DNA from: Diphasiastrum complanatum
Lineage: Eukaryota; Streptophyta; Lycopodiopsida; Lycopodiales; Lycopodiaceae
Assembly: GCA_029204225.1 (NCBI GenBank)
Contig: CM055095.1
Span: forward strand, 27,136,769 to 27,200,768
Length of the DNA stretch: 64,000 nucleotides
Direction: 5' to 3'
In this document: one piece after another, positions 11,318 through 22,221 of the stretch
How positions within the stretch are numbered: position 1 is the stretch's first letter
How the letters are laid out: the number at the start of each line of letters is the position of its first letter
Notes under the pieces: generated by a model
What the model was told of the DNA's origin: nothing
Seen by the model: only the letters and a program-made list of their open reading frames with translations
The model's database searches: none
Made by a program: the position numbers and the translations under genes

Positions 11318-13888
11318 TTACCAATAATCCATGCAAGAACATGCACCATCTTTGAAGTAATGAAAGCGGTTGGCATCTCTTACAAGTACAGGTCGCCTAG
11401 CAATCTTGGAAATGAACTTTGTGGCCGTGTGGCAGTCGCCACACACTCGCAGATTCTTAAAAATTCTAAGAGGGGTGCCTGGGGGTGTACTTATGAGTCC
11501 AAATGCTATGGCCAACTTCTCACTGTGGTATAACAAGGATGCTCCTTTATCCTCTTCTTCTACATCATGCAGAACAAAGCGTGTATTGGGTACGTAACCT
11601 TCCTCCTTCATTTGTTGAAATAAGTCATCTAGTTTGGCTCGAATATCCAATATCTGTGGATGCATTCTATCATTGGCCACAAATGTATGGACTTGATTAT
11701 TAAGCTCAATCCAAGTTCGGCCTTGCTGTTTATGCACATGCCTTTCCTCCCTCAATTGCTGAACATTGGCCCTGCTGTCCCACTCTCCAGAAGAAGCATA
11801 GATATTGGATAGCAGCACATAACTTGAGGCACTTACAGGATCCAGCTTAAGAGCTTGCTTTGCAATACGTTCTCCCATCTTGGCATTTCCATGAATTCGG
11901 CAAGCTCCAAGCAAGGTCATCCACATTGATACAGAAGGCTGACATGGCAATCTGTTGATCATATCCTCTGCATCACCAAGACAGCCAGCACGACCTAGAA
12001 GATCAACCAAGCAACTGCAGTGTGATACATTGGGTGAAACTTCATAAACTGGATTCATGAATTCATATAGGTAATGGCCTTCATCTACAAGGCCTGCATG
12101 ACTACATGCTGAGAGAAGACACAAAAAAGTCACACAGTCCATCTCAACACTTTGTTTGCCCATCTGCTCAAAAAGCCGAAGGGCTTGCATAGCAAGCCCA
12201 TGCATTGCATATCCACCGATCATGGCATTCCAGGAAATAAGATCACGAGATGGCATGTTATTGAACACTTTGCTTGCCTCATCTAGTCCACCAGATTTGG
12301 TGTACATGTCAATTAAGGCATTTCCAATAAAAATTTCATGTCCAAATCCGCATTGGATGACTTGTGCATGAACACGTTTCCCCTCTTCCAATGCTGCTAC
12401 ACTGGCACATGCATTGAGCACGCCCACAAAGCCAACAAGATCCAGTTGTACCCCTTGTTGTAGCATTCGCTGATATAGTTCTATTGCCTTTTCTCCCTGG
12501 CCACACTTCACAAAACCCATGATCAAGGTATTCCAACAAATCGAATCATGCACTTGCATATTGTGAAACACTCTGCAAGCATCCTCTATGTTGCCACATT
12601 TCACATAGAAATCAATCAGACAGTTGCTTACAAATAAATCTGACTCGTACCCATTTGCAATGGCCTGTGCATGAACAAGCCTGCCATCCTTCAAGGACTT
12701 TAACAAGGCACATGAATTTAGAACACTCAAATAAGTGACACTGTTTGGAACCACACATTCCCTCTGCATCTGTCGATACAATTCCAGTGCCTTTTCCCCT
12801 TGGCTGCACCTTACATGTCCTGCAACCATGGCATTCCAAGATACCACATCCCGGTTTGGCATCAGGCTGAACACTTTGCAGGCATCCTCTAGACTGCCAC
12901 ATTTACTGTACATGTCAACCAAACAGTTACCAACACCCAGCTCAGAGTCATACCCCATCCTTATAGCTTGTACATGGATATGCCTGCCTTCTTCTAGAGC
13001 CAATATGCCGGTACATGCGTTCAGTACATTGATAAGTACGACCTTATCTGGCTCCATTCCTTTTTGCTGCATCTGCCAAAACGTTTCCAGTGCCTTTTCT
13101 CCCTGCCCACACTTCGCATAAGCTACAATCATAGTACTCCAAGATACTAGATCGTGTGCTGGCATCTTATTGAACACTTTGCTAGCTTCGGCTACACTGC
13201 CACATTTGGTGTACATGTCAACCAGGCAACTAGCTACAAAAATATCGAAGTCGTATCCCTTTTCGATTGCTTGTGCATGAACCTGTCTACCTGCTTCAAG
13301 CGCTCCTATGCTAGCACATGCCTTGATCACACCAGTGAAAGTTACTTCATCTGGTTGCACATTTTTCTGCCACATTTCTTGGTATAAATCAATTGCTCTT
13401 TCCCCTTGTCCGCATTTGACACATCCCATAATCATGGCAGTCCAAGTGACAACATCACAACTAGGAAGTTTATTAAAGATTTCAAATGCATCTTCTAATG
13501 CCCCACACTTGCAATACATGTCAATAAGGTGATTAGCAACAAACGGATCCAATTCATACCCACTTTGGGTAATCTCTCTGTGAAAAAACTTGCCTTCTTT
13601 ATGTGATCCTGAAGCAGAGTAAGCCCGCAAGACCTGAACAAAAGTGAACTTGTCTGGGGTGATGCTTTGCCTTTTCATTTCTTTGAAAAGCTCTAGTGCC
13701 TTCATGGTTTGTCCATCATTGACATGTTTTGAAATTGCTGTGTTCCAGGAAAAAACACTCCTCTGTATAGTGCCTGGTGTCATTCTAGCAAGTCTCTTTT
13801 TCACCCAATGGGGATTTGAACCTCCATCAACCCATAAAGCATATCCTGTTTTCTTATGTTTAAAATCAGGATACCTTGCATTTGTCTG
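11318..13888 (-). CDS. PLS-class PPR protein with E and DYW deaminase domains
   Basis: Uninterrupted minus-strand frame ending in Asp-Tyr-Trp before TAA. Such proteins bind organellar transcripts through PPR motifs and deaminate a target C to U in plastids or mitochondria. Repeating S-P-L triplets (about six) carry W-N-A-M-I, L-I-D-M-Y-x-K-C-G and A-x-x-V-F-x-x-M-P signatures. E motifs follow ([21 protein letters not shown]), then a DYW domain with the PG box, the HSE zinc/catalytic site ([10 protein letters not shown]), C-G-D-C-H and the final D-Y-W. The first in-frame ATG of the PPR part is at 13783, but the frame stays open to an acceptor at 13888/13885. Residues between encode half a PDF motif (see 13805-14048), so the gene probably continues upstream through further exons. 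No transit peptide is visible. Gene length otherwise fits the family. Confidence 0.9.
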   Translation of the reverse strand, partial: QTNARYPDFKHKKTGYALWVDGGSNPHWVKKRLARMTPGTIQRSVFSWNTAISKHVNDGQTMKALELFKEMKRQSITPDKFTFVQVLRAYSASGSHKEGKFFHREITQSGYELDPFVANHLIDMYCKCGALEDAFEIFNKLPSCDVVTWTAMIMGCVKCGQGERAIDLYQEMWQKNVQPDEVTFTGVIKACASIGALEAGRQVHAQAIEKGYDFDIFVASCLVDMYTKCGSVAEASKVFNKMPAHDLVSWSTMIVAYAKCGQGEKALETFWQMQQKGMEPDKVVLINVLNACTGILALEEGRHIHVQAIRMGYDSELGVGNCLVDMYSKCGSLEDACKVFSLMPNRDVVSWNAMVAGHVRCSQGEKALELYRQMQRECVVPNSVTYLSVLNSCALLKSLKDGRLVHAQAIANGYESDLFVSNCLIDFYVKCGNIEDACRVFHNMQVHDSICWNTLIMGFVKCGQGEKAIELYQRMLQQGVQLDLVGFVGVLNACASVAALEEGKRVHAQVIQCGFGHEIFIGNALIDMYTKSGGLDEASKVFNNMPSRDLISWNAMIGGYAMHGLAMQALRLFEQMGKQSVEMDCVTFLCLLSACSHAGLVDEGHYLYEFMNPVYEVSPNVSHCSCLVDLLGRAGCLGDAEDMINRLPCQPSVSMWMTLLGACRIHGNAKMGERIAKQALKLDPVSASSYVLLSNIYASSGEWDSRANVQQLREERHVHKQQGRTWIELNNQVHTFVANDRMHPQILDIRAKLDDLFQQMKEEGYVPNTRFVLHDVEEEDKGASLLYHSEKLAIAFGLISTPPGTPLRIFKNLRVCGDCHTATKFISKIARRPVLVRDANRFHYFKDGACSCMDYW

Positions 13889-14048
13889 CTGAATGAGAAT
13901 AAAGAGTTAATTAAAAAAATCAATTTTCTTCGTCTATAGGAAAGTGATGTGAATAGAGACTGCTCTACCTTATCAAATCTGGTGTCCCACCATTGTGAAG
14001 GATCCTCAAAGAATTGCTGCCAAAGCTGTTCTACAGTCTTATTTTCTC
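13805..14048 (-). CDS. OSB-type PDF motif split over two exons, in frame with the PPR-DYW ORF
   Basis: On the minus strand, exon 14048-13969 follows an acceptor (TGCAG) and encodes an [14 protein letters not shown] block ending at a GT donor. The intron is 13968-13889. The next exon opens at 13888 or 13885 (tandem CAG acceptors) with [13 protein letters not shown], a Trp-rich stretch and N-P-H-W-V, and runs without a stop into the PPR repeats. This order (W-W-D, P-D-F-K-H-K-x-T-G, L-W, W-V) matches the PDF motif of plant organellar single-stranded DNA-binding (OSB) proteins, known to bind ssDNA. I did not find the OB-fold exons; they may lie further upstream or be absent. Confidence 0.7.
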
Positions 14049-14830
14049 CTGCATTGACTCATGTAAAGAAGATAACATAATTCAATGAAAAGTGTAGAAT
14101 GAGTTCTAAATTTTGTGCAACAGAGAAAATTGGACCACTGAATATCAAACAATTATCCAATAGAACAACCCACATCCAATTTATCTTCATCATTGCTAAA
14201 TGGGTGCAAATAGATGTCACATGTCACAATCGAAGCAGCTCCATCTAAGAAGTTGCTACAAAAGATAACAAGCATATAGAAAATACTGTGATTCAAGGTT
14301 GCCTACTTGGAGGTGAATGCTGACGATTTAGCCATGATGAAGGCCAAGAAAGGTCATATACCTCCTTATTGCATTGCATTAAGAGATATAGGCATTTATT
14401 CTATCATATATGTTGATCATTAGACATATTTCACTTTAGTAATGTGCTTGCAGGGGGGCCCGTCAAGCACACAATAGATGCAGAAACATTAGAACAACAA
14501 AGTGTCAACTGGTTATAATTTCCAAGTTCCAACTAAGATCTAAAGAGCTGACAGTGCACAGCCTTGCGGGCCCTCATGCAAAGGACTCAGTCCCACCATC
14601 TCTATAATTTAAAGTTGAGCAAAGAGAGTCCATCTAAGGGGTACTTATGGTCTCCAATAGGGTTTCCATATCTCTTAGGAGGGTGGGTTGCCCACTGCTA
14701 GGTCTCTTTAGTTAAGTCCTTGACTCTAAGAGTAACTGCCAAAGACAAAAGGATCCAGATGTAATTAGCAAGGCCTCCAAGTTACAAAAGAATTTGAGAG
14801 CCAATAAACCTTGACTTCATATGTGAAAAT
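14049..14830. other. Upstream region or intron of the PPR/PDF gene
   Basis: No coding exon recognised. Under the fusion model this is intron, with 5' exons beyond. Otherwise it is upstream sequence running into the copia element. Confidence 0.35.
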
Positions 14831-15478
14831 TGTCAACATTTCCTTGACTAGTTTTAGGCCAAATTTGATAATTTTGACACATAGTTTTGGATCTGACCTT
14901 TCACACGTGTGGAACAAGTCTAGATACTTTTATTTTAGTATATATTTCATATTGAAGAAGTTTCAAACTTCAGGACCTTCGAAATGACACCAAAATCATG
15001 TCATTTGGACATATAGGTCAAAATTGGCTATTTTAGGCTACTGGTGCCCTAAAATTGGGTCTTACGTTCTAGAGAGAGAGGAGAGAATCATTCCTCTCAC
15101 CTATATTAGGCTGAATTTCGTGGAGAAACAGGTTGAAGAAACTTATGTATTATTTCATTGAGATGAATAGATCATTGTCAATGTTTCTTCCTCCATTGTG
15201 AGCATTGTTGTGTGTATTGTCTTCAAGCTCTTGTGTATGATCTTAGGTGCTTTTCAAAAGTGGTAGGCTGCTGTTGTAGGGCTAGTATGTTGTTGTTTTT
15301 GGCCACCCTCAGTACCTTTGAATAGTTTCTTGAGTTCTTAGAATGCTTGTTCAAATTCTTGTGCATCAAATGTAGCATTAGGATGCTTTGCCATTTCTAG
15401 CTTTTGTAGCTTCTTGTGCAAAGATCTTAGCCCGAACATTTGAGATCTTAGGTCCATTCAAGATCCACTTTTTTCACA

Positions 15479-15497
15479 TGGTATCTACTATCAGAGC
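15479..15497 (+). promoter_or_regulatory. Altered copia primer-binding site with internal insertion
   Basis: TGGTATC and AGAGC, the two halves of the usual primer site, are separated by an extra TACTATC that partly repeats the first half. It sits just after TTCACA, the probable LTR end. Confidence 0.6.
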
Positions 15498-16623
15498 TGG
15501 TTGGCCGCTATTTTTAGTAAGGTTTCCATTTATGGTGATATTTGGATGTTTGATCAAGTTCTAGCATGATTATGCATTGCATTGTTGATCAAATCTTACT
15601 AACCTTTGTTTGTTGAGTTGAACTTGTGGACCAAAAGCATATTTCAGGTCTATTGAAGATCAGAGACTAAGAAGAAGCTATTTTGGATCAGATCATCACT
15701 CCTAATCATTTGTTGATTGTGAGGCTTGTGCGTATTCAATACTCACAATGTTCTGTTCAATCTATTGTTGACAATCTCCACTTTTGTGGATGAACACTCT
15801 CCTTAAGTGGATGAACACTCTTCTTAAATGGATGAACATTCTCCTTAAGTGGATGACAAATACTCCTTGAGTGATTTTGTAATTCTCCAAAAGGTTGAGC
15901 AAAGCTCCCACTTGGATGAAAGATCCCCTTTTGGGTGAACAGATTGTCAACAATCTTTTGCATAAATCTTGGTGTACTTTGTTGAGCATGTAAGTAACTC
16001 TCCTTATGTAATTTGATTGGATCATTTGCTGGAAGGTTTTAACCATTATGCAAATGTGTTTTCAGGTTTTTAACAGGTTAAGAAACATTCTCATGTGAAG
16101 TGATCTTAGATCTACATCTAAACATCAAGATTTGACAAGCTAGTGAAGCTAGTATTGTGATTCACTAAGTGTGCTCTTTCATTCACCTCTAAAGCTTGTA
16201 TTTATCACTTGATGGAGTTTATAAACTTTTAGAAGTGTGGTTTACATGTGGTTTTATAGGTTGAATCAATATCTTAGTGTGTTGATCAAGTTTGTTCAAT
16301 TCTAGGTATTCTTGGCAGCCTAGCCTTGTGTATTTTCTAAGAATGCAAGTAACTCTTCACACCATAACTTGATTTGGTCACTTGCTGGAAAGTTTGAGAG
16401 CTTGTGTTCAGGTTGGTTTGAGTTTGTAATCCATTCTTGAAGTGTGCAAAGTGTTGCATGTGTCTCAATCTTCCTTTCTATGCTTGAAAACCAGCCAGGT
16501 TCAAGATAGAAGTGTTTTAGGGTCCTAGATCTTCTAAGATATCCTTTTCCATCATTTGTTGAGAGAAAACTGAGTGCTAGGTGCATTAAGACAGAACCTA
16601 AAAGTTGACGAATCATTATATTC

Positions 16624-19190
16624 ATGGCTTCCAATGGTGGGATCATGTTAGAAACTAATGATAGGTTGAGTTCATCAAACTACTCTACCTGGAAAGTGAG
16701 GATGGAGTCCTTACTTGAGTTGAATGAACTCATGGACATCAAAAGAGAGACCACCCACAGTTCAAGAGCATCAAAGGTTTGATAAGAAGGCTAAAAGGGC
16801 TCTTCATATCATTAAAATGAATGTTACCAATGAACTTCTCAAGGAAGTTGGTAAGTGTCAAAGTGCAAGTGAGGCATGGAATGCCTTGAAAAAGCTCTTT
16901 GAATCAAAGTCCACATCTAGGGTATTGACCCTAAGGAGGCAAATATTTTCTAGTAGACAAAGAGAGGGAGAAAGTGCTCAAATCAAAGCTTGATAGTGCA
17001 TCCTTGCAAGGTGGAAGTGCAAAGGCTTTCTTCACAAAAGGCAAATCCAAAGGCAAAGGGAAATGGTCCAAAGGTGGTAACTCGGATCATGATGATCACT
17101 CTGTCTCCTCTTCTACTTCCTTTAGAAAGAAAGATAAGTCAAAGTTCAAGTGCTTTTATTGTGGAATAAAAGGTCATTTTGCTAATGAATGTCATAAGAA
17201 GAAAAGAGAGTAAGGTGAGAGGCAAGGAAATCTAGCAATAGATGAAGAAGAGCATAGCATTTGTGAAACTCTTGTTATGACTTCAAATTTGCTTGCACAT
17301 ATAGATGGGAATGATCCTTGGTGGATTGATAGTGGAGCCTCATCTCACATGACAAGACATAAGGAATACTTTTCTCCTTATTGTCTTATGAGGGAGAGAG
17401 CAACATCATCTAAATTGCAAATGATGGTCAATGTGACATCAAAGGCATAGGCACAATACCTATTTCTCTTCTAACAAATAGGAAAGCTAATCTTGAAAAT
17501 GTATTGTACATTCCTTTAATCACTAAGAACTTGCTTAGTGTTAGTCAAATGATTGACAAGGGGCTTGATGTTGAGTTCATTGGAGATGCTTGTTTGATAA
17601 GTAAATGTGGAACCTTGATTGCTCAAGGAAGGAGGCATGGGAAGCTTTTAAAATTGGATGCATGTGTGATCTCTAAGCATGAAGGATGTATGGCTAGAGA
17701 ACAATTAAGAAGTTTTGCATAAGAGGTTGGGCCATCCCAACTTCAAATCTTTGCAGGTAATGGCAAAGAAAGAGCATGTTTTTGGTCTCCCTAAAAGTCT
17801 TGTTGCAAACAATAGTGTTCGTGAACATTATGCCTTGTCCAAATCTCATATACTTGCTTATTCTAGATCTAAAGAAGTTTTTCAACTTGTGCATTCTGAT
17901 ATTTATGCAACTTTCATTGACGACTTTAGTAGGTATACTTGGGTCTATCTTCTCAAAACCAAGGATGAAGTGTTTGCTGCATTTGTCAAGTTTAAGAACG
18001 AAGTGGAAAATCAATTCAATACAAAGATCAAATGCTTGAGATCAAATAATGGAGGGGAATATGTATCACATAAGTTCAAAGATTTTTGCATAGCACATGG
18101 GATTAAGAGGGAGTTTTCTAGACCTAGGACTCCACAACAGAATGGAGTGGCAGAGAGGAAGAATAGAACCCTTTGTGAATGTGCCAACGCAATGAGACTG
18201 CATGTTAATCTTGCTAAGTCCTTTTGCGAGGAAGCTTTAGCATGTGCTAACTATCTTTGTAACAGGTGGACAAGTGCTTCCTTGGATGGTAAAACTCCTT
18301 TTGAGGTCCTTTATGGTACAAGGCCGAGTGTCTAGCATTGTAGGATCTTTGGTTGTACTTGTTTTGTCAACATCACTCTTGATGATAGAACTAAAGAAAA
18401 TCCTTCATCAAGGAAGGGCATATTTGTTGGCTATAGTGAAGTAAGCAAGACTTACAAGGTTTACATTTCTTCAACAAGAAAAGTTCTCATTTTTAGAGAT
18501 GTCATCTTTGAAGAAGGCAATGTACCAAAGAAAGTTGATGTTGATGAAACTAACAATCTTCATGTTGTTTCTCCTAGCTTTCTTGATGGTGATGGATCTA
18601 TGGATGATGATGGTGGAGATGCCTCTCCAAGTCAAGTTAAAAGAAGATCCTCAAGGCAAAGGGAACAGCCAACAAGGCTTACATATGATGAGAAGGGTAA
18701 GCAAGTTGTGGAAGGTACAAACTTGGCTTTACTCACATGTTTTGGTACATCTTCTTGTGTGGATGATGTTATGCATATGGATAGTTGTCTTCATGAAATG
18801 GATGTCATTTATGGTTCTGGAAAACAAGTTTTGGTCAATGGTTTTGATGGTCAAGAGGAAGATCAAGAGGTTGAAATTAATGAGCTTCATCAACATCAAT
18901 TGGAAATTGGCAATTTGAAGCTAGTCAAGAGCATCAAAGAAGAATCAAATGGCCAAGGCACTAAGGATCTGTTTTTGCAGGTTATTGAAGACTCAAGTAA
19001 AGGCAAAGGAGCAGCAAGGATGTCTTGTTCAAACTTACTTTACTCATCTAACTTTATGTTTGAGCTATGTTATGTCAATGTGTGGAAATTGTCAAAATTT
19101 GGTGAATCTATGATCATCTTTTTGTATCCAATGGATCTTAAACAAGGACTAGTGCTACCTACTAGTTATGTGGAGTCTTATGTGTTGTAG
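16624..19190 (+). pseudogene. Copia gag-pol pseudogene (gag, protease, integrase)
   Basis: Starts M-A-S-N-G-G and includes the copia gag signature S-S-S-N-Y-S-T-W-K-V-R-M. Frame breaks in gag follow (16724-16993, 16974-17213). A CCHC zinc knuckle (C-F-Y-C-G...H-F-A-N-E-C) ends near 17210. Protease D-S-G-A-S-S-H-M lies near 17330. The GAG-pre-integrase H-K-R-L-G-H-P-N box is at 17715, and the integrase core has F-I-D-D-F-S-R-Y, S-N-N-G-G-E-Y (where S-D-x-G-G-E-Y is usual) and P-Q-Q-N-G-V-A-E-R-K-N. A stop at 18335 is followed in another frame by the integrase C-terminus (R-I-F-G-C-T-C-F-V; I-F-V-G-Y-S). The tail 18600-19190 replaces RT. It cannot move on its own. Confidence 0.85.
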
Positions 19191-19199
19191 AAACAGAGA

Positions 19200-20352
19200 A
19201 TGCTAGAATAGCTCAAAATTTGGATTCAGGACCCTAGAGATGCTATTTTCAAGGACTACTTGAGCCTAACAAATCTAGGAATGAAACATGCATCTGAAAT
19301 ACACAGCAAGTTGTACATCATAAGAATGATCCTAATTCAATCCTATTTGAGCTCTATTCATTGCCTTTTGAATGAATCAAGATGTTGACTATGCCCTACT
19401 TGCTGGCTACATCAAATAGGTGCCTCAGATTTGTAAAGTCAAATTCTGATCAGCTTCTATATGACTTCTATTCACTATGAAAGAAAGAGCCTATGCAAGA
19501 GAAACCACTAGCAAAAGATCCTATTCAAATCTGACAATTTATGAAAGAGATAGGATGAAAATTGGAAACCAGATCCAACGCCCTACTCCAGATTGTTCGG
19601 TGGCTGCCCTGCTTCCAGAATAGTGGAATTCGAGTGGGAGAAGATCAGAGAAGGAGCGCTCTCCTCTATGGATCAGTTTGCAACAGATCTCATGCAAATC
19701 TGACTAGATTTGAAAGAGAAGTGAATGATTGAACAAAACCGAACCAGGGCCTTCCTCCAAGTGGTTGATTGTTGTCCTGGCTCAGATCTGCTCGGAATTC
19801 AAAGTGGGAATGGCCTGACTAGTAGCACCCTCCTCCAACCAACAGATTGCAACTGTTCTCACTGAATTTTGATGAGATAAGAGGGAGAAACGAGCAAAAA
19901 ACCAGATCAGATCCTCTTGCGAGCTACTACCCAAACTGAGATGAAGAAGAGAACAAAATGATGAAGAATGGAAGATTATCCCAGAATTCACCCCTCTCCA
20001 AATCGTGGAGGTTCTATTTATCAGAAGTGATGTATGTACATGGCATGCCATTGCCAAGTGTCCAAGGTAGGTGGCAATTTGCATGTCTAATTGCATGTGT
20101 CTAATTTGTCATGCATGTATTTTGCATGTTGCATGCAAACTAGGATATGTGGCAAACTAACATTTTCTCCCCCATGCATATGTGCATGGGGGTCTACCAA
20201 ACTCAAGTGGGTATGTGGCATCAACATGCAAGAGGGCCTCCCACGAGTTTGCAATAAAAAAAATTTGCCTAAGTTTGGGCCTCAAAGTATTTTGTACCCA
20301 TGTATGACCATGTGACAAGTTCTATTTATTTAACAAGGTTTATAGTTCAACA
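19200..20352 (-). repeat. Probable 3' LTR (minus) of a copia remnant plus unassigned sequence
   Basis: On the minus strand a TGTTGAACTATA start at 20352 follows an A/G-rich polypurine tract (20353-20363), as expected at the 5' edge of a 3' LTR. The far edge cannot be fixed. About 19500-19760 has two loosely similar tandem blocks. The plus strand has no supported gene. Confidence 0.45.
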
Positions 20353-20363
20353 ACTCCCCCTTT
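20353..20363 (-). promoter_or_regulatory. Polypurine tract (minus strand)
   Basis: AAAGGGGGAGT on the minus strand, directly after a copia RNase H remnant and directly before a TGTTGAAC LTR-like start. Confidence 0.6.
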
Positions 20364-20444
20364 AACTTGTTTAAATAAATAACTCCAAAGCCTCCCGATG
20401 CTTTTCAAATAAGCTCTTGTCCAAAGGTTTGGTGAAGATGTCGG

Positions 20445-21040
20445 CTACCATATCTTCACTTGGTACATACTCCACCTTGATGATTGTTTTTCAACCAAAT
20501 CTTTGATGTGATGATATCTCATTGCTATGTGTTTGCTTCTTGGATGAAATACTGAATCCTTGCTTAGTTGGATAGCTGAAGTGTTATCCATGAGAAGTAA
20601 GTAAGGATTTTCATAAAAGACACCAAGCTGGTTCGAAATATATTGCACGCCTTTGCTGCTGCTACATATTCCGATTTACAAAAAGATTGAGCAACAATTG
20701 ATTGCTTTTTACATACCCATGAAATAGTGGCAATCAATGTATCATCAACATAAACTCCAATGATTACTATTTCTCCATTAAGGTACTTTGTATAAACATT
20801 TGGATCAGCACTAGTGGGAGTAAAACCAAGAAATTTCAAACCTTCATCCTTCTTTTGGAACCAGGCCCTTGCTGATTGCTTTAGGCCATATATGCTCCCC
20901 CTTAGAGAGCAAACATAATTAGGAAATTCATGGGATGTAAATCCCTCGGGCTGCTCCATAAATAGCTCCTCTTGTAATTCTCCATAAAGGTAGGCTATTG
21001 TTTCATCCACTAAGTCGACAGTTAAACCATGTTGAGTAGG
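20445..21040 (-). pseudogene. Copia RT/RNase H pseudogene with internal deletion
   Basis: Minus-strand frame with RT block L-Y-G-E-L-Q-E-E-L-F-M-E-Q-P-E-G-F, Y-G-L-K-Q-S-A-R-A-W and the catalytic Y-V-D-D. It then jumps directly to RNase H sequence (S-W-x-x-K-K-Q...S-E-Y-V-A-A-A-K-A). A frameshift follows, then the RNase H end (D-N-T-S-A-I-Q-L; H-P-R-S-K-H-I). The RT thumb and RNase H N-terminus are deleted. Upstream RT is cut off near a T-run at 21050. It belongs with the minus-strand polypurine tract at 20353. Confidence 0.85.
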
Positions 21041-21049
21041 TTTTAGGGT

Positions 21050-21795
21050 TTTTTTTTTTGAGGGAATGTCTTTCTAGCCTTCTATTACAGCAAAAGCAAA
21101 TGCTTTTTTAGTGTCTAAATTGCAATGTACATTGCAATCAATTAACGATCAATCTTGAATCAAACTCCAGAGTCCCACCTATTGTCATGTTCATATCAAA
21201 ACATAAGTCTTATTCTAGTTCAAATTAATCTTTCTATGCTTGGTTAGGGTTGCCTTTTGAATTTTATGAAGGCTTGGAAGGATCATTATATAACAATTCA
21301 CTAAGAATTGGCAGTACAAGAACTACTATGCTAGTGTGTAAGTCGTCCTACAAAGGAACTACAACATTATTCTTCCCTTGTAAAGTGCAACGGGAGCAAT
21401 TCATAGTAGGAAGACCAAAAATGTAGAAAGATCGAACAAAAGTTTCAAAGGCTGACAAGAAAGATAAAGTGGGCTTCTAAGAATCAAGTTAATGAATTTT
21501 AACCTGCATCAAAGATGCCCTATTGTAGGAGGAATAGTGGTCAACTTTTCATAAAAAAGAAATAACACAAAATTGCAAACGAGATTACGTGTCAAAAAGT
21601 AGTGAAAATGATACAAGCTAGAAATCTTAGTAACTCCATGTCCAGGGATCCAGAATTCAAATCGAGATCTGTAAAGTATAGTACAAGCACCATATTGTAG
21701 GAAATATAAGAGTATATTGATCTTCACAAAAATCCACAAAAAGTACAAATTGACAAATAGTAGCAAAATGAAAATTTCTAATGTTGAGGTCTGCA
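21050..21795. other. Non-coding interval
   Basis: AT-rich sequence, starting with a T-run and with no recognisable gene or repeat end. Confidence 0.5.
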
Positions 21796-22213
21796 TTGAC
21801 ATAGTTACCAAGGAATGTGGGAACGTGGCTTTTTAGACATGCCACATGTTCCCAGCGTTCTCTTGTTGGGAACATGGTCGGAAACTTGAGTTTGGGAACG
21901 TGACAGGGGAACTCGTTCGCAAGGAATGGGAACGTGATTGGGAACGCGTTCCCTGGTCGCAGTTTCTGAAAAGACTAAAAACCAAGATAAATGGAGGAAG
22001 CTTTGGGAATGTGTTCCCTGGTCACGGTTTCTACTAAGACCTAAAAACAATATAGATGAGAGAGGATTGTTTATATTATGTGTAATTTCAATATACAAAA
22101 TTCTATAAATTTCAAATTTATTATGTTGGCGTGGCGTTCCCAGTGTTGTTCCCATTTTTTTAGGGACGGTTTCGTTCCCGTTCCCGTGCTCGTTCCCATT
22201 CCCTAGTAACTAT
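21796..22213. mobile_element. Short inverted-repeat transposon (MITE, hAT-like)
   Basis: The ends are imperfect inverted repeats: ATAGTTACCAAGGAATG at the left and the complement of CATTCCCTAGTAACTAT at the right, extended inward by GGGAACG/CGTTCCC words. The whole is flanked by the 8-base direct repeat GGTCTGCA (21788-21795 and 22214-22221). Eight-base duplications fit hAT elements. It is 418 bp with no coding capacity. Five left-end bases (TTGAC) are not mirrored at the right. Confidence 0.65.
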
Positions 22214-22221
22214 GGTCTGCA

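Larger units (their letters stand above)
14840..19195 (+). mobile_element. Ty1/copia retrotransposon, decayed, lacking RT/RNase H
   Basis: About 14840-15478 looks like a 5' LTR ending TTCACA, followed by an altered primer site (15479-15497), a gag start at 16624, zinc knuckle, protease and integrase. The reading frame then goes into the integrase/RT linker and ends at 19190 with no RT or RNase H. No matching 3' LTR is seen, so the element is truncated or deleted at its 3' end. The left LTR edge is approximate. Confidence 0.6.

Noticed and set aside
13810-13822. Perfect B-box-like GGTTCAAATCC on the minus strand
   Set aside because: It lies within the PDF-motif coding exon and has no A box at the right distance; a coincidence of codons.
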